Shown: positions 37,571 to 46,805 of the stretch, piece by piece | How positions within the stretch are numbered: position 1 is the stretch's first letter | Layout of the letters: every line of letters begins with the position of its first letter | NCBI GenBank assembly: GCA_027482225.1 | Contig: JAIXWD010000007.1 | Location: 310,001 to 374,000, forward strand | DNA from: Bacteroidota bacterium | GTDB taxonomy: Bacteria; Bacteroidota; Bacteroidia; UKL13-3 | Direction: 5' to 3' | Length of the DNA stretch: 64,000 nt | The notes under the pieces: generated by a model | Told to the model about the DNA's origin: nothing | Seen by the model: the letters and a program-made list of their open reading frames with translations, nothing else | Databases searched by the model: none | Position numbers and translations under genes: made by a program

Positions 37571-39265
37571 ATGAGATATTTGTTAATTTGTATTCTCTCC
37601 TTTTTATTGGTCAATTACTCCTATGGCCAAGGTGCTTATGTACCTTTAGGCTCTTATGGGATGCACTTTATTGATAGATTAGAAATAAAATCTGGAGTAC
37701 TTGCCGACCCCAAACAATTTAATACTACAGCTAAAGCATACGCTAGAAGTAGAATTGCAGATTATGCAAACCATTATGATAGCAGTAATCTAAGTGTGCA
37801 AGATAGGTTTAACCTACAATACTTAAAAAACGACAATTTCGAATTTAGTTTAGACCCAAATAGTAAATCGAAAAAACACATTAAGAATACAGGTTTGTTC
37901 AAGTATAAAGCGGCAATGTACGCTGTTCTTATCCCCGATTTTGAATTGATAGTTAATCCTGTAATTTATTTAAGAGGCGAATACGATACCAAACGAAATG
38001 ACAGATTACCCTATTTTGTAAACAGAGGAATAAATATTAGGGGTAGAATTGGTAAAAACTTTAGTTTTTTTACTGAAACTGCCGAGGAAATACAAAGTTT
38101 AAACGGATGGAATCTAGAATACTATAAACAGTATAATGTACTTGCTGGTCAGAATTTTATTAATACAAATACTTACAAACCAAATGACAAGTACCTATTT
38201 AGTTACTGGAATGCATCAGGTTATGTGGCTTATCAGGCAGGTAAATATGTTGATATGCAATTCGGGCACGGGAAGAATTTTATTGGTAATGGTTACCGCT
38301 CATTAATGCGTTCAGACTTCTCAACCAATAATTTATTTTTACGCGTAAATACCCGTATTTGGAAAATTAACTATACCAATATTTATGGTTATTTGTACGA
38401 TTATACACCATTTGCAAATAGGTCTAGTATCATTAAACGCCATTATTATGCAACAACACATGCGAGTATTAACATCACCAAAAAGCTTAATATTGGGTTA
38501 TTTGAAACCACCGTTTTCCAACGTGATTCTGGCCATGAAAGCCGTGGTTATGATTTACAATATTTAAATCCGGTAATGTTCTATAATGCCGTAGACAATA
38601 CATTAAATAGTCCTGATAAAAACATACTTGGCCTTGATTTTAAATACAACTTTGCCAAACGCTTTCAATTATATGGGCAATTTGTTTTATCAGAGATGAA
38701 CTTTAATAAACGACTAACAACTGTTGGTTGGTGGGGAAATAAAGAGGCTTACCAAATTGGATTAAAATGCATTGATTTGTTTAACGTATCAAATTTGGAT
38801 GTACAACTTGAATATAACCAAGCAAGGCCATATTCGTATACCTCATTTAACCCCAAAAATGCTTATGTAAATTATAACCAAAGTATGGCTCATCCATTAG
38901 GGGCTAATTTTAGGGAAGGATTAATTATTGTTAAATATCAACCCACCGAAAAACTCTTTATAAATACTTTATTTACCTTAAGTTCTTTTGGTAATGATAC
39001 AAATGGTAGTAATTGGGGGAGGAATATCTCCTTAAGCTACGATTCAAGGATTAAAGAATTTGGAAATTATATTGGACAAGGCGTAAAAACAAACTTACTC
39101 ATTATAGCACCTACTATAAGTTATATGCTGAAGCATAACCTATTTGCCGAGTTACAAATTTCTTACCGAAACCAAACCAGTGAATTAAATATTTTTAAAT
39201 CAGAGATGTTTAATGTAGGACTTGGCTTAAGGTGGAACATGAACACCAGAGATTGTAATTTTTAA
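37571..39265 (+). CDS. Wzi/RemB-like outer-membrane beta-barrel protein, first of a tandem pair
   Basis: 564 residues from ATG 37571 (signal peptide MRYLLICILSFLLVNYSYGQ); a one-mismatch -7 element lies 5 nt upstream. YVPLGSYGMHFIDRLEIKSG near the N-terminus, QFGHGKNFIGNGYRSLMRSD in the middle and HPLGANFREGLIIVKYQP late are the motifs of the capsule-assembly Wzi-like family of Bacteroidota, which includes gliding protein RemB. Mostly amphipathic beta strands, ends in an aromatic-rich strand. Probably an outer-membrane protein binding surface polysaccharide; not experimentally defined. The next gene is a clear paralog 11 nt downstream. Confidence 0.7.
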   Translation: MRYLLICILSFLLVNYSYGQGAYVPLGSYGMHFIDRLEIKSGVLADPKQFNTTAKAYARSRIADYANHYDSSNLSVQDRFNLQYLKNDNFEFSLDPNSKSKKHIKNTGLFKYKAAMYAVLIPDFELIVNPVIYLRGEYDTKRNDRLPYFVNRGINIRGRIGKNFSFFTETAEEIQSLNGWNLEYYKQYNVLAGQNFINTNTYKPNDKYLFSYWNASGYVAYQAGKYVDMQFGHGKNFIGNGYRSLMRSDFSTNNLFLRVNTRIWKINYTNIYGYLYDYTPFANRSSIIKRHYYATTHASINITKKLNIGLFETTVFQRDSGHESRGYDLQYLNPVMFYNAVDNTLNSPDKNILGLDFKYNFAKRFQLYGQFVLSEMNFNKRLTTVGWWGNKEAYQIGLKCIDLFNVSNLDVQLEYNQARPYSYTSFNPKNAYVNYNQSMAHPLGANFREGLIIVKYQPTEKLFINTLFTLSSFGNDTNGSNWGRNISLSYDSRIKEFGNYIGQGVKTNLLIIAPTISYMLKHNLFAELQISYRNQTSELNIFKSEMFNVGLGLRWNMNTRDCNF

Positions 39266-39276
39266 TTTAGCATTTA

Positions 39277-40965
39277 ATGAAACATTTATATACATTTTTA
39301 ATATTCTGTTTTACGATTACACAAGCTATTGCTCAGGGTACATACATCCCTTTGAATGCTTATTCTCAACATATACTTGATAGGTTTGAAATTAAATCAG
39401 GTAGGTTAGCATTGCCTCAAGAATTTAATACCACTGCCAAAGCATACCAACGAAACCGCATAGCTAATTACATTGATAGTTTTTATATTTCGGGCACTAA
39501 ATTAAGTAAGGTTGATTACTTTAATCTGGACTACTTACAAAGTGACAACTTCGAGTTTACTCAGGCAGAAACAGGATTAAGTAAAACTAAACTGTTTGGA
39601 ATATACAAATATAAACCAGCATTTTATGGCTTAAAACACCCAGATTTTAACTTAATAATTAACCCTGTTACCATCCTACAAGGCGGATTTGACACCAAAT
39701 TAGATCATATCATTAGAATAAATAACAGAGGTGTAGAATTGCGCGGAAATATTGGCAAATCGCTTGGTTTTTATACCACATTTAGCAACGAAATTATAGC
39801 ACTTAATAGCTGGACAAAAGAATACTACACAAAAAATTATGTTTTACCGGGAGCATCATTTTTAAAGGCATACTCAGATACCAATATTTTAACCATTAAC
39901 CACAATACAGCAAGTGGTTATATGGTATATCAACCCAATAAATTTATTGATGTACAAATGGGACATGGCCGTAATTTCTTGGGCAATGGATTCCGTACTT
40001 TTTACTTAAGTGATTTTAGTAGAGATCATTTTTTTGTAAGAGCAAACACACGTTTTTGGCGTATTAACTACTCTAATATTTGGGGGCAGATATATGATTG
40101 GAATCCGGCTAACCAGCGTAACTTACCTAAGCGACACTATTATGCAACCACATATGCAAATGTCAACTTAAGTAAAAATTTTAATTTCGGCTTATTTCAA
40201 ACTGTTTCATTTCAGCGCGACAGCGGCTATAGCAATAAAGGTTATGATTTAGAATATTTAAATCCTATAATATTTTTCAAACCAATTGAAAACGGATTGA
40301 ACAGCCCTGATAAGGTTATTTTAGGTGCCGACATTAAATACAACTTTGCACGTCATTTTCAATTATACGGACAGGCTGTAATTAGTGAATTTAGAATTAA
40401 AGATATGATTGCACGTAACGGATGGTTTGGTAACAAGTGGGCCACCCAAGTTGGATTAAAATACATTGATGTATTTGGTGCAAAAAACTTAGATGCGCAA
40501 TATGAGTTAAATATTGCCCGACCATATATGTACACTTCGTTTAATGCACTTAATGCTTATGTAAACTATAACCAAAATATGGCGCATCCTTTAGGTGCAA
40601 ATTTTATTGAGCATGTGGCTATTTTAAGATATCAACCTGCAAACAGAATTAGCCTTAAAGGCACATTTATTTTTGCTACATATGGCAACGATACCAACGG
40701 AAGTAATTGGGGCAAAAACATTGCACTCGCATATAATTCAAAAACACTTCCAAAAGAATATGGAAACGAAATTGCTCAAGGTGTAAAAACAACGTTACTA
40801 ATATCCGATTTATTAATAAGCTACATGATAAAACATAACTTATTTATAGATTTACAAATTGCATATCGCAAAACCAATAGTGAATTAAATCAATTTAAAA
40901 CAGAAGCATTAATAGTAAACGGCACAATAAGGTGGAATTTTAACGAACGCAGATGGGATTTTTAA
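39277..40965 (+). CDS. Wzi/RemB-like outer-membrane beta-barrel protein, second of a tandem pair
   Basis: 562 residues, signal peptide MKHLYTFLIFCFTITQAIAQ. Shares block after block with the preceding protein: YIPLNAYSQHILDRFEIKSG, QMGHGRNFLGNGFRTFYLSD, FGLFQTVSFQRDSGY, YDLEYLNPIIFF, LNAYVNYNQNMAHPLGANF, GNDTNGSNWGKN. The two are about half identical by eye and equal in length, so they arose by local duplication and then diverged. Same operon, 11-nt gap. Function as for the first copy. Confidence 0.7.
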   Translation: MKHLYTFLIFCFTITQAIAQGTYIPLNAYSQHILDRFEIKSGRLALPQEFNTTAKAYQRNRIANYIDSFYISGTKLSKVDYFNLDYLQSDNFEFTQAETGLSKTKLFGIYKYKPAFYGLKHPDFNLIINPVTILQGGFDTKLDHIIRINNRGVELRGNIGKSLGFYTTFSNEIIALNSWTKEYYTKNYVLPGASFLKAYSDTNILTINHNTASGYMVYQPNKFIDVQMGHGRNFLGNGFRTFYLSDFSRDHFFVRANTRFWRINYSNIWGQIYDWNPANQRNLPKRHYYATTYANVNLSKNFNFGLFQTVSFQRDSGYSNKGYDLEYLNPIIFFKPIENGLNSPDKVILGADIKYNFARHFQLYGQAVISEFRIKDMIARNGWFGNKWATQVGLKYIDVFGAKNLDAQYELNIARPYMYTSFNALNAYVNYNQNMAHPLGANFIEHVAILRYQPANRISLKGTFIFATYGNDTNGSNWGKNIALAYNSKTLPKEYGNEIAQGVKTTLLISDLLISYMIKHNLFIDLQIAYRKTNSELNQFKTEALIVNGTIRWNFNERRWDF

Positions 40966-41029
40966 GCACTTGCGCTTTAAGTTTAATTTTCCGAAAATTG
41001 CAACTCAATTTATTAAATTAATAAACAGC

Positions 41030-41740
41030 ATGGGACGCGTATTTGAGAAACGTAAACACAAAATGTTCGCTCGTTATAATAAAATGAGTAAGGCATTTAC
41101 TAAAATAGGAAAAGAGATTGCAATTGCTGTTAAAGCAGGCGGAGGTGACCCCGATGGCAACTCTAGATTACGTGCCATTATTGCTAACGCTAAAGCCTTA
41201 AATATGCCTAAGGTAAATATTGATGCGGCTATTTCTAGAGCAACTAGTAAACAAGATAAAGATTTTGAAGAAGTTGTATACGAAGGAAAAGGTCCGCATG
41301 GTGTGGTAATGGTAATTGAAACAGCTACTGATAATCCAACCCGCACGGTAGCTAACTTAAGAAGCTATTTTAATAAAAAAGGTGGTCAGTTAATGGTTAG
41401 CGGATCACTAGATTTTATGTTTGATCGTAAAGGCATTTTCCGTATTCCAAACAATAATATAAATTTAGAGGAATTAGAACTTGAACTAATTGATTACGGA
41501 ATGGAAGAAATGGAAGATGACGGTGAAGGACACATCGCCATTTCAGTTCCATTTACCGAATTTGGGTCGATGCAAAAAGCACTAGAGGATCGTAAATTTG
41601 AGATTACTAATGCTGAGTTACAACGCATACCAACAACAACTATTGAGTTATCAGAAGAACAAGAGCATGAGGTTCATTTGCTATTAGATTTGATTGAGGA
41701 CGATGACGATATTACCAATGTTTGGACAAACATTAAATAA
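41030..41740 (+). CDS. YebC/PmpR-family protein
   Basis: 236 residues from the ATG at 41030 (MGRVFEKRKHKMFARYNKMSKAFTKIGKEI); the upstream ATG at 40970 would add 20 atypical residues. The family is a highly conserved DNA- or ribosome-associated protein; recent work on YebC links it to translation of proline-rich stretches. Motifs GGGDPDGNSRLRAIIANAKALNMPKVNIDAAI, YEGKGPHGVVMVIETATDNPTRTVANLRSYFNK, GGQLMVSGSLDFMFDRKG. Cytoplasmic. Position after the Wzi-like pair is probably incidental. Confidence 0.92.
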   Translation: MGRVFEKRKHKMFARYNKMSKAFTKIGKEIAIAVKAGGGDPDGNSRLRAIIANAKALNMPKVNIDAAISRATSKQDKDFEEVVYEGKGPHGVVMVIETATDNPTRTVANLRSYFNKKGGQLMVSGSLDFMFDRKGIFRIPNNNINLEELELELIDYGMEEMEDDGEGHIAISVPFTEFGSMQKALEDRKFEITNAELQRIPTTTIELSEEQEHEVHLLLDLIEDDDDITNVWTNIK

Positions 41741-41905
41741 TAAAAAACATCAACACGCTTGTTCATAGAATAGCGTAACCCTTAAACACTAATAAAATAG
41801 GCCTATCAAAATAATTAAATAGGTTCAATTTGCCTGTATTTATGCTGTAATCATCTATTATTGCAAGTAATTTAGGATTATCAGAACCAAATTAGGCAAC
41901 ACAAT

Positions 41906-42766
41906 ATGCAAATTTTAAATGGAAACGAAGTATCTAAAAAACTACGCGAAGAGATAAAAAATAAAGTAACCATGCTAAAGAATGAAGGTAAAAAAATACC
42001 TCATTTGGCTGCTATTTTAGTTGGCTCTGATGGCGCAAGTATGACTTATGTTGCTGCTAAAGAAAAAGACTGTAAAGAAGTTGGTTTTGATAGCACCGTT
42101 TTGCGTTTTGATGCAACCATGACAGAGGCAGAGTTGATTGCCGAAGTTGAAAAAATAAACAACAACCCTGCAATTGATGGTTTGATTGTACAACTCCCCT
42201 TACCAAAGCATATAAACGAAAAAAAGGTAACCGAAACCATAGACTACCTTAAGGATGTTGATGGTTTTCACCCCATGAATGTGGGTTTAATGTTTAAAGG
42301 GCTACCTTGTTTTTTACCTGCAACACCATATGGTATAATAAAACTGCTAGAACATTACAACATAGAAACAAACGGTAAACATTGCGTGGTAATTGGCCGT
42401 AGCGATATTGTGGGCAAACCTATGAGCGCTTTAATGCTACAAAAAAACTGTACTGTAACAGTTTGCCACAGCCGCACCGTTAATATTGAAGAACATATAA
42501 AACGTGCTGATATTATCATTGCAGCTGTTGGTATTCCTGAGTATGTAAAAGCACATATGATAAAAGATGGCGCTGTAGTAATTGATGTAGGAATAACGCG
42601 TGTTGAAGATGCATCAACTAAAAGTGGTTACCGCTTAAAGGGCGATGTTGCTTATGAAGATTGCGCTACAAAAGCCAGTTATATTACTCCGGTACCAGGT
42701 GGTGTAGGACCAATGACAAGAGTTGGTTTACTGTTAAACACGTTGAATGCAGTAAAAAACAAGTAA
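41906..42766 (+). CDS. folD: Bifunctional methylene-THF dehydrogenase / methenyl-THF cyclohydrolase
   Basis: 286 residues. One-carbon folate interconversion. Active-site lysine region [15 protein letters not shown] (YxxxK), [26 protein letters not shown], the NADP site [17 protein letters not shown] and the [16 protein letters not shown] closing motif are all present. Followed by queE after 29 nt. Confidence 0.96.
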   Translation: MQILNGNEVSKKLREEIKNKVTMLKNEGKKIPHLAAILVGSDGASMTYVAAKEKDCKEVGFDSTVLRFDATMTEAELIAEVEKINNNPAIDGLIVQLPLPKHINEKKVTETIDYLKDVDGFHPMNVGLMFKGLPCFLPATPYGIIKLLEHYNIETNGKHCVVIGRSDIVGKPMSALMLQKNCTVTVCHSRTVNIEEHIKRADIIIAAVGIPEYVKAHMIKDGAVVIDVGITRVEDASTKSGYRLKGDVAYEDCATKASYITPVPGGVGPMTRVGLLLNTLNAVKNK

Positions 42767-42795
42767 TATTTCATTTATCAACCTAAATATACTGC

Positions 42796-43425
42796 ATGCA
42801 AAACAATTTAAACTCAACTACTACCGAGCAAAAACTACCTGTAATGGAGCACTTTTATACCATTCAAGGTGAAGGTTTTTACCAAGGTCATGCTGCCTAT
42901 TTTATTAGGTTAGGTGGTTGCGATGTAGGTTGTGTTTGGTGTGATGTAAAAGAAAGCTGGGATGTAGATGCACACACCAAATATAGCATTGATGAAATGG
43001 TAAATTGGGTGGTTGATGCCCAAGCGCCTTTAGCTGTTATTACTGGGGGTGAACCTTTGTTACATAATTTAGATGCATTAACCAATGCACTAAAAAACAA
43101 AGGCATTAAAACCAACATAGAAACATCGGGCTCTGCTCCCCTATCTGGCATATGGGATTGGATTTGTGTTTCTCCCAAAAAATTTAAAGCACCATTAAAC
43201 GAAGTAGTAGCAAAAGCTAACGAACTTAAAGTGGTGGTATTTAATAAAAGTGATTTTGAATGGGCAGAAAAACATGCAGCTTTGGTTAACAACGCTTGTA
43301 AATTATACCTACAACCAGAGTGGGATAAATCGGCAGAGGTATTACCAAGTATTATAACATACGTAAAGCTAAACCCTATTTGGAGAATTAGCTTACAGGT
43401 TCATAAATACATGAATATTCCTTAA
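42796..43425 (+). CDS. queE: 7-carboxy-7-deazaguanine synthase
   Basis: 209 residues. Radical-SAM enzyme of the queuosine/7-deazaguanine pathway that contracts 6-carboxytetrahydropterin. The Fe-S cluster motif CxxxCxxC is in GGCDVGCVWCDVKESW, with FYTIQGEGFYQG before it and TGGEPLLHN after. No QueC/D/F neighbours here, and no preQ1 riboswitch was seen in the 29-nt gap. Confidence 0.92.
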   Translation: MQNNLNSTTTEQKLPVMEHFYTIQGEGFYQGHAAYFIRLGGCDVGCVWCDVKESWDVDAHTKYSIDEMVNWVVDAQAPLAVITGGEPLLHNLDALTNALKNKGIKTNIETSGSAPLSGIWDWICVSPKKFKAPLNEVVAKANELKVVVFNKSDFEWAEKHAALVNNACKLYLQPEWDKSAEVLPSIITYVKLNPIWRISLQVHKYMNIP

Positions 43426-43477
43426 ACATACGTTATTAGAATTATACAAATAACAAAACCATTAACGTTTACAAGAC

Positions 43478-45379
43478 ATGAGATACTTTTTTTTACTTAT
43501 TACTACTTTTTTGTTTGTTACGTTTACATACGCACAAAACCAACCATTTACAGGCACAAACAATAAAAAAGCAAGCAAACTTTTTGGCGAAGCATTGCAA
43601 GCATTTACCATGTATGATGGTAAAAAAGCAAACGAGTTATTAATTAAAACCATTGAACTTGACCCTAAGTTTGTTGATGGGTACATGTTGTTGGCCGATT
43701 TAAAAGAAGGCAACGAACAGTATAACGAAGCCGAGTTGTTGTACGAAAAAGTAATTGATATTAATCCAGAATTTCAGATACCTTACTTTAAATTAGCCAC
43801 AGCACAGCTAAACAATGGCCAGTACGAAAAAGCACTTGGCAACTTAAACTTGTATAAAGAAAAAAATGGCACTCAAATAGACGCCAATAAAGTAGAACGC
43901 GCATTTATTACAGCACAATTTGGAGCAACGGCCGTTAAAAATCCAGTTCCATACAACCCACAAAACATGGGTGCGGGCATCAACTCACCATTAGATGAAT
44001 ATTTTCCGGGGGTAAGTGCCGATAAACAAGTGTTTATCTACACACGTTTAAAAAGTAACCGAACCGAAGATTTTTACATCAGTACCAAAGACCAAAACAA
44101 TGCTTGGATCCAAAGCATAAACATGGGCGAACCTATTAACAGTGAGCGTAACGAGGGCACTATTTCAATAAGTAGTGATGGACAATATGTGTTTTTTACT
44201 GGTTGTAATTGGCCCGAGGGTGAAGGCAGTTGCGATTTATATTTTAGTGCATTAGATGGCATGGAATGGAAAGAACCTCGTAATTTGGGATTTCCTATCA
44301 ATACACGTGCATGGGAAAGCCAACCCTCAGTTTCGTTTGATGGAAGAACTTTATACTTTGCAAGTGCCAGACCAGGTGGATTTGGTGGTATGGATGTTTG
44401 GCAAAGTACATACATTAAAGGCCGTTGGTCACCCCCTATTAACCTTGGCCCAGATATAAATACTGCAGGAAACGAGGAAACACCGTTTATCGCTAAAGAT
44501 GATGCTACATTGTATTTCACAAGCGATTTTCATCCTGGATTGGGTGGGGTTGATATTTTTTATACACGCAAAAACGCTACTGGAAAATGGGATAAACCTA
44601 CCAATTTAGGATTCCCAATTAACACCAACAAAGACGAACGTTGCTTAACAATTGGGGCAAATGGTATTGACGCTTACATTGCATCTGAGCGCGAAGGTGG
44701 TTTTGGTGGATTAGATTTGTATGAGTTTGAATTATACAACCAAGCTCGCCCCATTGCAACAGGTTATGTAAAGGGTAATGTATATGATGCAAAGTCATTA
44801 AAAAAACTAAAGGCCAGGATAGAGTTAATTGATTTAGCAACCGGAAAAACAGTTATTGAATCGCAAAGCAATAAAGCAACAGGAGCCTTTTTGGTGAGTT
44901 TGCAAGGGAATAAAAATTATGCCTTAAATGTAAGTGCAGATGGTTACTTATTTCACTCCGAAAATTTTGCTTTAAAAAACCAAACAGCTACATCGCCTTT
45001 ATTAATTGATATACCACTTAAACCATTGGTAGCTGGAGAAAAAGTAGTGTTAAACAATGTGTTTTTTGAGGTAGATAAATTTGAATTAAAAGAAGAATCG
45101 AAAGTAGAGTTGAACAAGTTAGTTACGTTTTTAAAAAATAATCCAACCCTAGTTATTGAACTTAGCGGACATACCGATAACACGGGGATTAAACAGAAGA
45201 ATTTTGAGTTAAGTAATAACCGTGCAAAAAGTGTTTGGCAATTTTTAATTAGCAATGGTATTGAAGCTACTCGATTAACCTACAAAGGATATGGTGATAC
45301 ACAACCTGTAGCTGATAACAAAACCGAAGCAGGTAGGAAATTAAACCGTAGAACAGAATTTAAAGTGGTGAAATTGTAA
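43478..45379 (+). CDS. PorE-like OmpA-family protein with TPR, beta-propeller and regulatory domains
   Basis: 633 residues. Signal peptide MRYFFLLITTFLFVTFTYAQ. TPRs follow (residues about 25-150: KKASKLFGEALQAF, YMLLADLKEGNEQYNEAELLYEKVIDINPEFQIPYFKLA). Then come PD40/propeller blades with SSDGQYVFFTGC, SFDGRTLYFASARPGGFGGMDVW, ATLYFTSDFHPGLGGVDIFY. A CarboxypepD_reg-like domain (YVKGNVYDAKSLKKLKARIEL) leads to the C-terminal OmpA domain (IELSGHTDNTGIKQKNFELSNNRAKSV). This is the domain order of PorE, which links the T9SS to peptidoglycan, but PorE of Porphyromonas is a lipoprotein and this one shows no lipobox Cys. Confidence 0.8.
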   Translation: MRYFFLLITTFLFVTFTYAQNQPFTGTNNKKASKLFGEALQAFTMYDGKKANELLIKTIELDPKFVDGYMLLADLKEGNEQYNEAELLYEKVIDINPEFQIPYFKLATAQLNNGQYEKALGNLNLYKEKNGTQIDANKVERAFITAQFGATAVKNPVPYNPQNMGAGINSPLDEYFPGVSADKQVFIYTRLKSNRTEDFYISTKDQNNAWIQSINMGEPINSERNEGTISISSDGQYVFFTGCNWPEGEGSCDLYFSALDGMEWKEPRNLGFPINTRAWESQPSVSFDGRTLYFASARPGGFGGMDVWQSTYIKGRWSPPINLGPDINTAGNEETPFIAKDDATLYFTSDFHPGLGGVDIFYTRKNATGKWDKPTNLGFPINTNKDERCLTIGANGIDAYIASEREGGFGGLDLYEFELYNQARPIATGYVKGNVYDAKSLKKLKARIELIDLATGKTVIESQSNKATGAFLVSLQGNKNYALNVSADGYLFHSENFALKNQTATSPLLIDIPLKPLVAGEKVVLNNVFFEVDKFELKEESKVELNKLVTFLKNNPTLVIELSGHTDNTGIKQKNFELSNNRAKSVWQFLISNGIEATRLTYKGYGDTQPVADNKTEAGRKLNRRTEFKVVKL

Positions 45380-45562
45380 TTTGGATTTAGGTAAAATGCA
45401 TGAGGGATAACAACGAAAAGCCCCGAAGCAAATTCAGGATTGTTAACCCACAGTTAGGCACGTACCAGGACTTGAAGTGAATAGACCCAAAACAAAGTGC
45501 GGAATGTGCCACCCATTAAAACGCCCAAATTATTTAGTATTATTGAACAAGAATTTTATTCC
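45380..45562. other. Gene-free stretch before kdsD
   Basis: No gene. Locally higher GC than other gaps, with GGCAC at 45456 and GTGCC at 45506 as inverted 5-mers. An upstream in-frame ATG (45497) exists but would add 22 residues lacking family resemblance, so I treat this as untranslated. Confidence 0.4.
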
Positions 45563-46513
45563 ATGAAAGATTACATCAAATACGCCAAGGAAGTATTTAC
45601 AATTGAAGCCAAAGCAATAGCAGATTTAAGCAAACAATTGGATAATGATTTTAATAAAGCAGTTGACGCTGTGTTAAAAAGTAAAGGTCGTTTGGTTATT
45701 ACAGGTGTTGGCAAATCAGGGTTAGTAGGTACAAAAATATCGGCAACTTTAGCTAGTACTGGCACACCAAGTATGTTTATGCATCCTGTTGAAGCATTTC
45801 ATGGCGACTTAGGCATGCTGAAAAAAGATGATGTGGTGGTAGCCATTTCATACAGTGGCGAAACAGAGGAATTATTAAAGTTGATTCCTTACATTAAAGC
45901 TGCACAAATAAAAGTAATTGGCTTGAGTGGCAATCCGCAATCAACGCTTGCTAAAAACTCCAATTTTCATTTAAACGTAAAAGTATTCAAAGAGGCATGT
46001 CCACTAGAATTGGCGCCTACATCATCAACAACAGCAACATTAGCTATGGGCGATGCATTGGCAGTTGCTTTAATGAAAGCACGTAATTTTAAGCCTGAAG
46101 ATTTTGCTAAGTTTCATCCTGGTGGAAGCCTTGGCAAAAAATTGTTAACCACAGTTGAAAGTTGCATGTTTAAAGATAACTTACCCGTTATAAAACCCAA
46201 AGATAATATACAACAAGTAATACATACCATGAGCAGCGGCCGTTTGGGTTTAGCCATTGTGATTGATAAAAACAAAGTAAGTGGTGTTATAACTGATGGT
46301 GATTTACGTAGAGCCATGGATAAGCACACGGCAAAATTATTTACGTTAAGTGCTAAAGATATTATGACTAGCAAACCGCGTACCATCAATAAAAAAATGA
46401 TGATGGCTGAGGCCGAAGAATTAATGAATACGAATAAAATTACCTCTCTTTTAGTAGCTGATGGCAAAGGTAAATTGGAAGGTGTGGTGCAGATTTATAG
46501 CTTAAACAAGTAG
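45563..46513 (+). CDS. kdsD: KpsF/GutQ arabinose-5-phosphate isomerase
   Basis: 316 residues from ATG 45563 (MKDYIKYAKEVFTIEAKAI). Converts ribulose-5-phosphate to arabinose-5-phosphate, the first step of Kdo synthesis for lipopolysaccharide. SIS domain about residues 30-170 with VITGVGKSGLVGTKISATLASTGTPSMFMHPVEAFHGDLGM and SYSGETEELL; two CBS domains follow (MFKDNLPVIKPKDNIQQVIHTM, DIMTSKPRTINKKMMMAEAEELMNTNKITSLLV). kdsA lies 1.7 kb downstream on the same strand. Confidence 0.94.
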   Translation: MKDYIKYAKEVFTIEAKAIADLSKQLDNDFNKAVDAVLKSKGRLVITGVGKSGLVGTKISATLASTGTPSMFMHPVEAFHGDLGMLKKDDVVVAISYSGETEELLKLIPYIKAAQIKVIGLSGNPQSTLAKNSNFHLNVKVFKEACPLELAPTSSTTATLAMGDALAVALMKARNFKPEDFAKFHPGGSLGKKLLTTVESCMFKDNLPVIKPKDNIQQVIHTMSSGRLGLAIVIDKNKVSGVITDGDLRRAMDKHTAKLFTLSAKDIMTSKPRTINKKMMMAEAEELMNTNKITSLLVADGKGKLEGVVQIYSLNK

Positions 46514-46805
46514 AATTGACTGACGGCAAAGAAAATACTGACCTACAAAAGAAAGAATTTGAATACCTTTAAACCATTACAAATAATTAACAAATGAATT
46601 TATGCTAATTGATTTAACCACCTGATAAGACTAATAAATACGAGGGCCAGCATCAATTAAAATAAGCTAAACATAAGTTAGTTAAAAGCATAATTAAGAA
46701 AATACGATTAAATGTATGAATTGCTCGCAAAATCAGTTCATCTAAATTTTACAGCTTACAAATAACAATAAGCAGTATAACATACATTCCACTTAGGATA
46801 AAAAA

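Noticed and set aside
42767-42795. preQ1 riboswitch before queE
   Set aside because: The gap to folD is only 29 nt and lacks the C-rich hairpin-tail pattern.
44074-44520. 148-residue minus-strand frame inside the PorE-like gene
   Set aside because: Antisense shadow of the propeller repeats; no independent support.
45380-45562. Integron attC site after the PorE-like gene
   Set aside because: A GTTAGGC-like core is present but I find no matching RYYYAAC partner at attC spacing, and no integrase gene is in the window.
46514-46805. Small RNA or hidden gene between kdsD and the nuclease-like gene
   Set aside because: The 292-nt gap is AT-rich, with stops in all frames and no hairpin with a T-tract.
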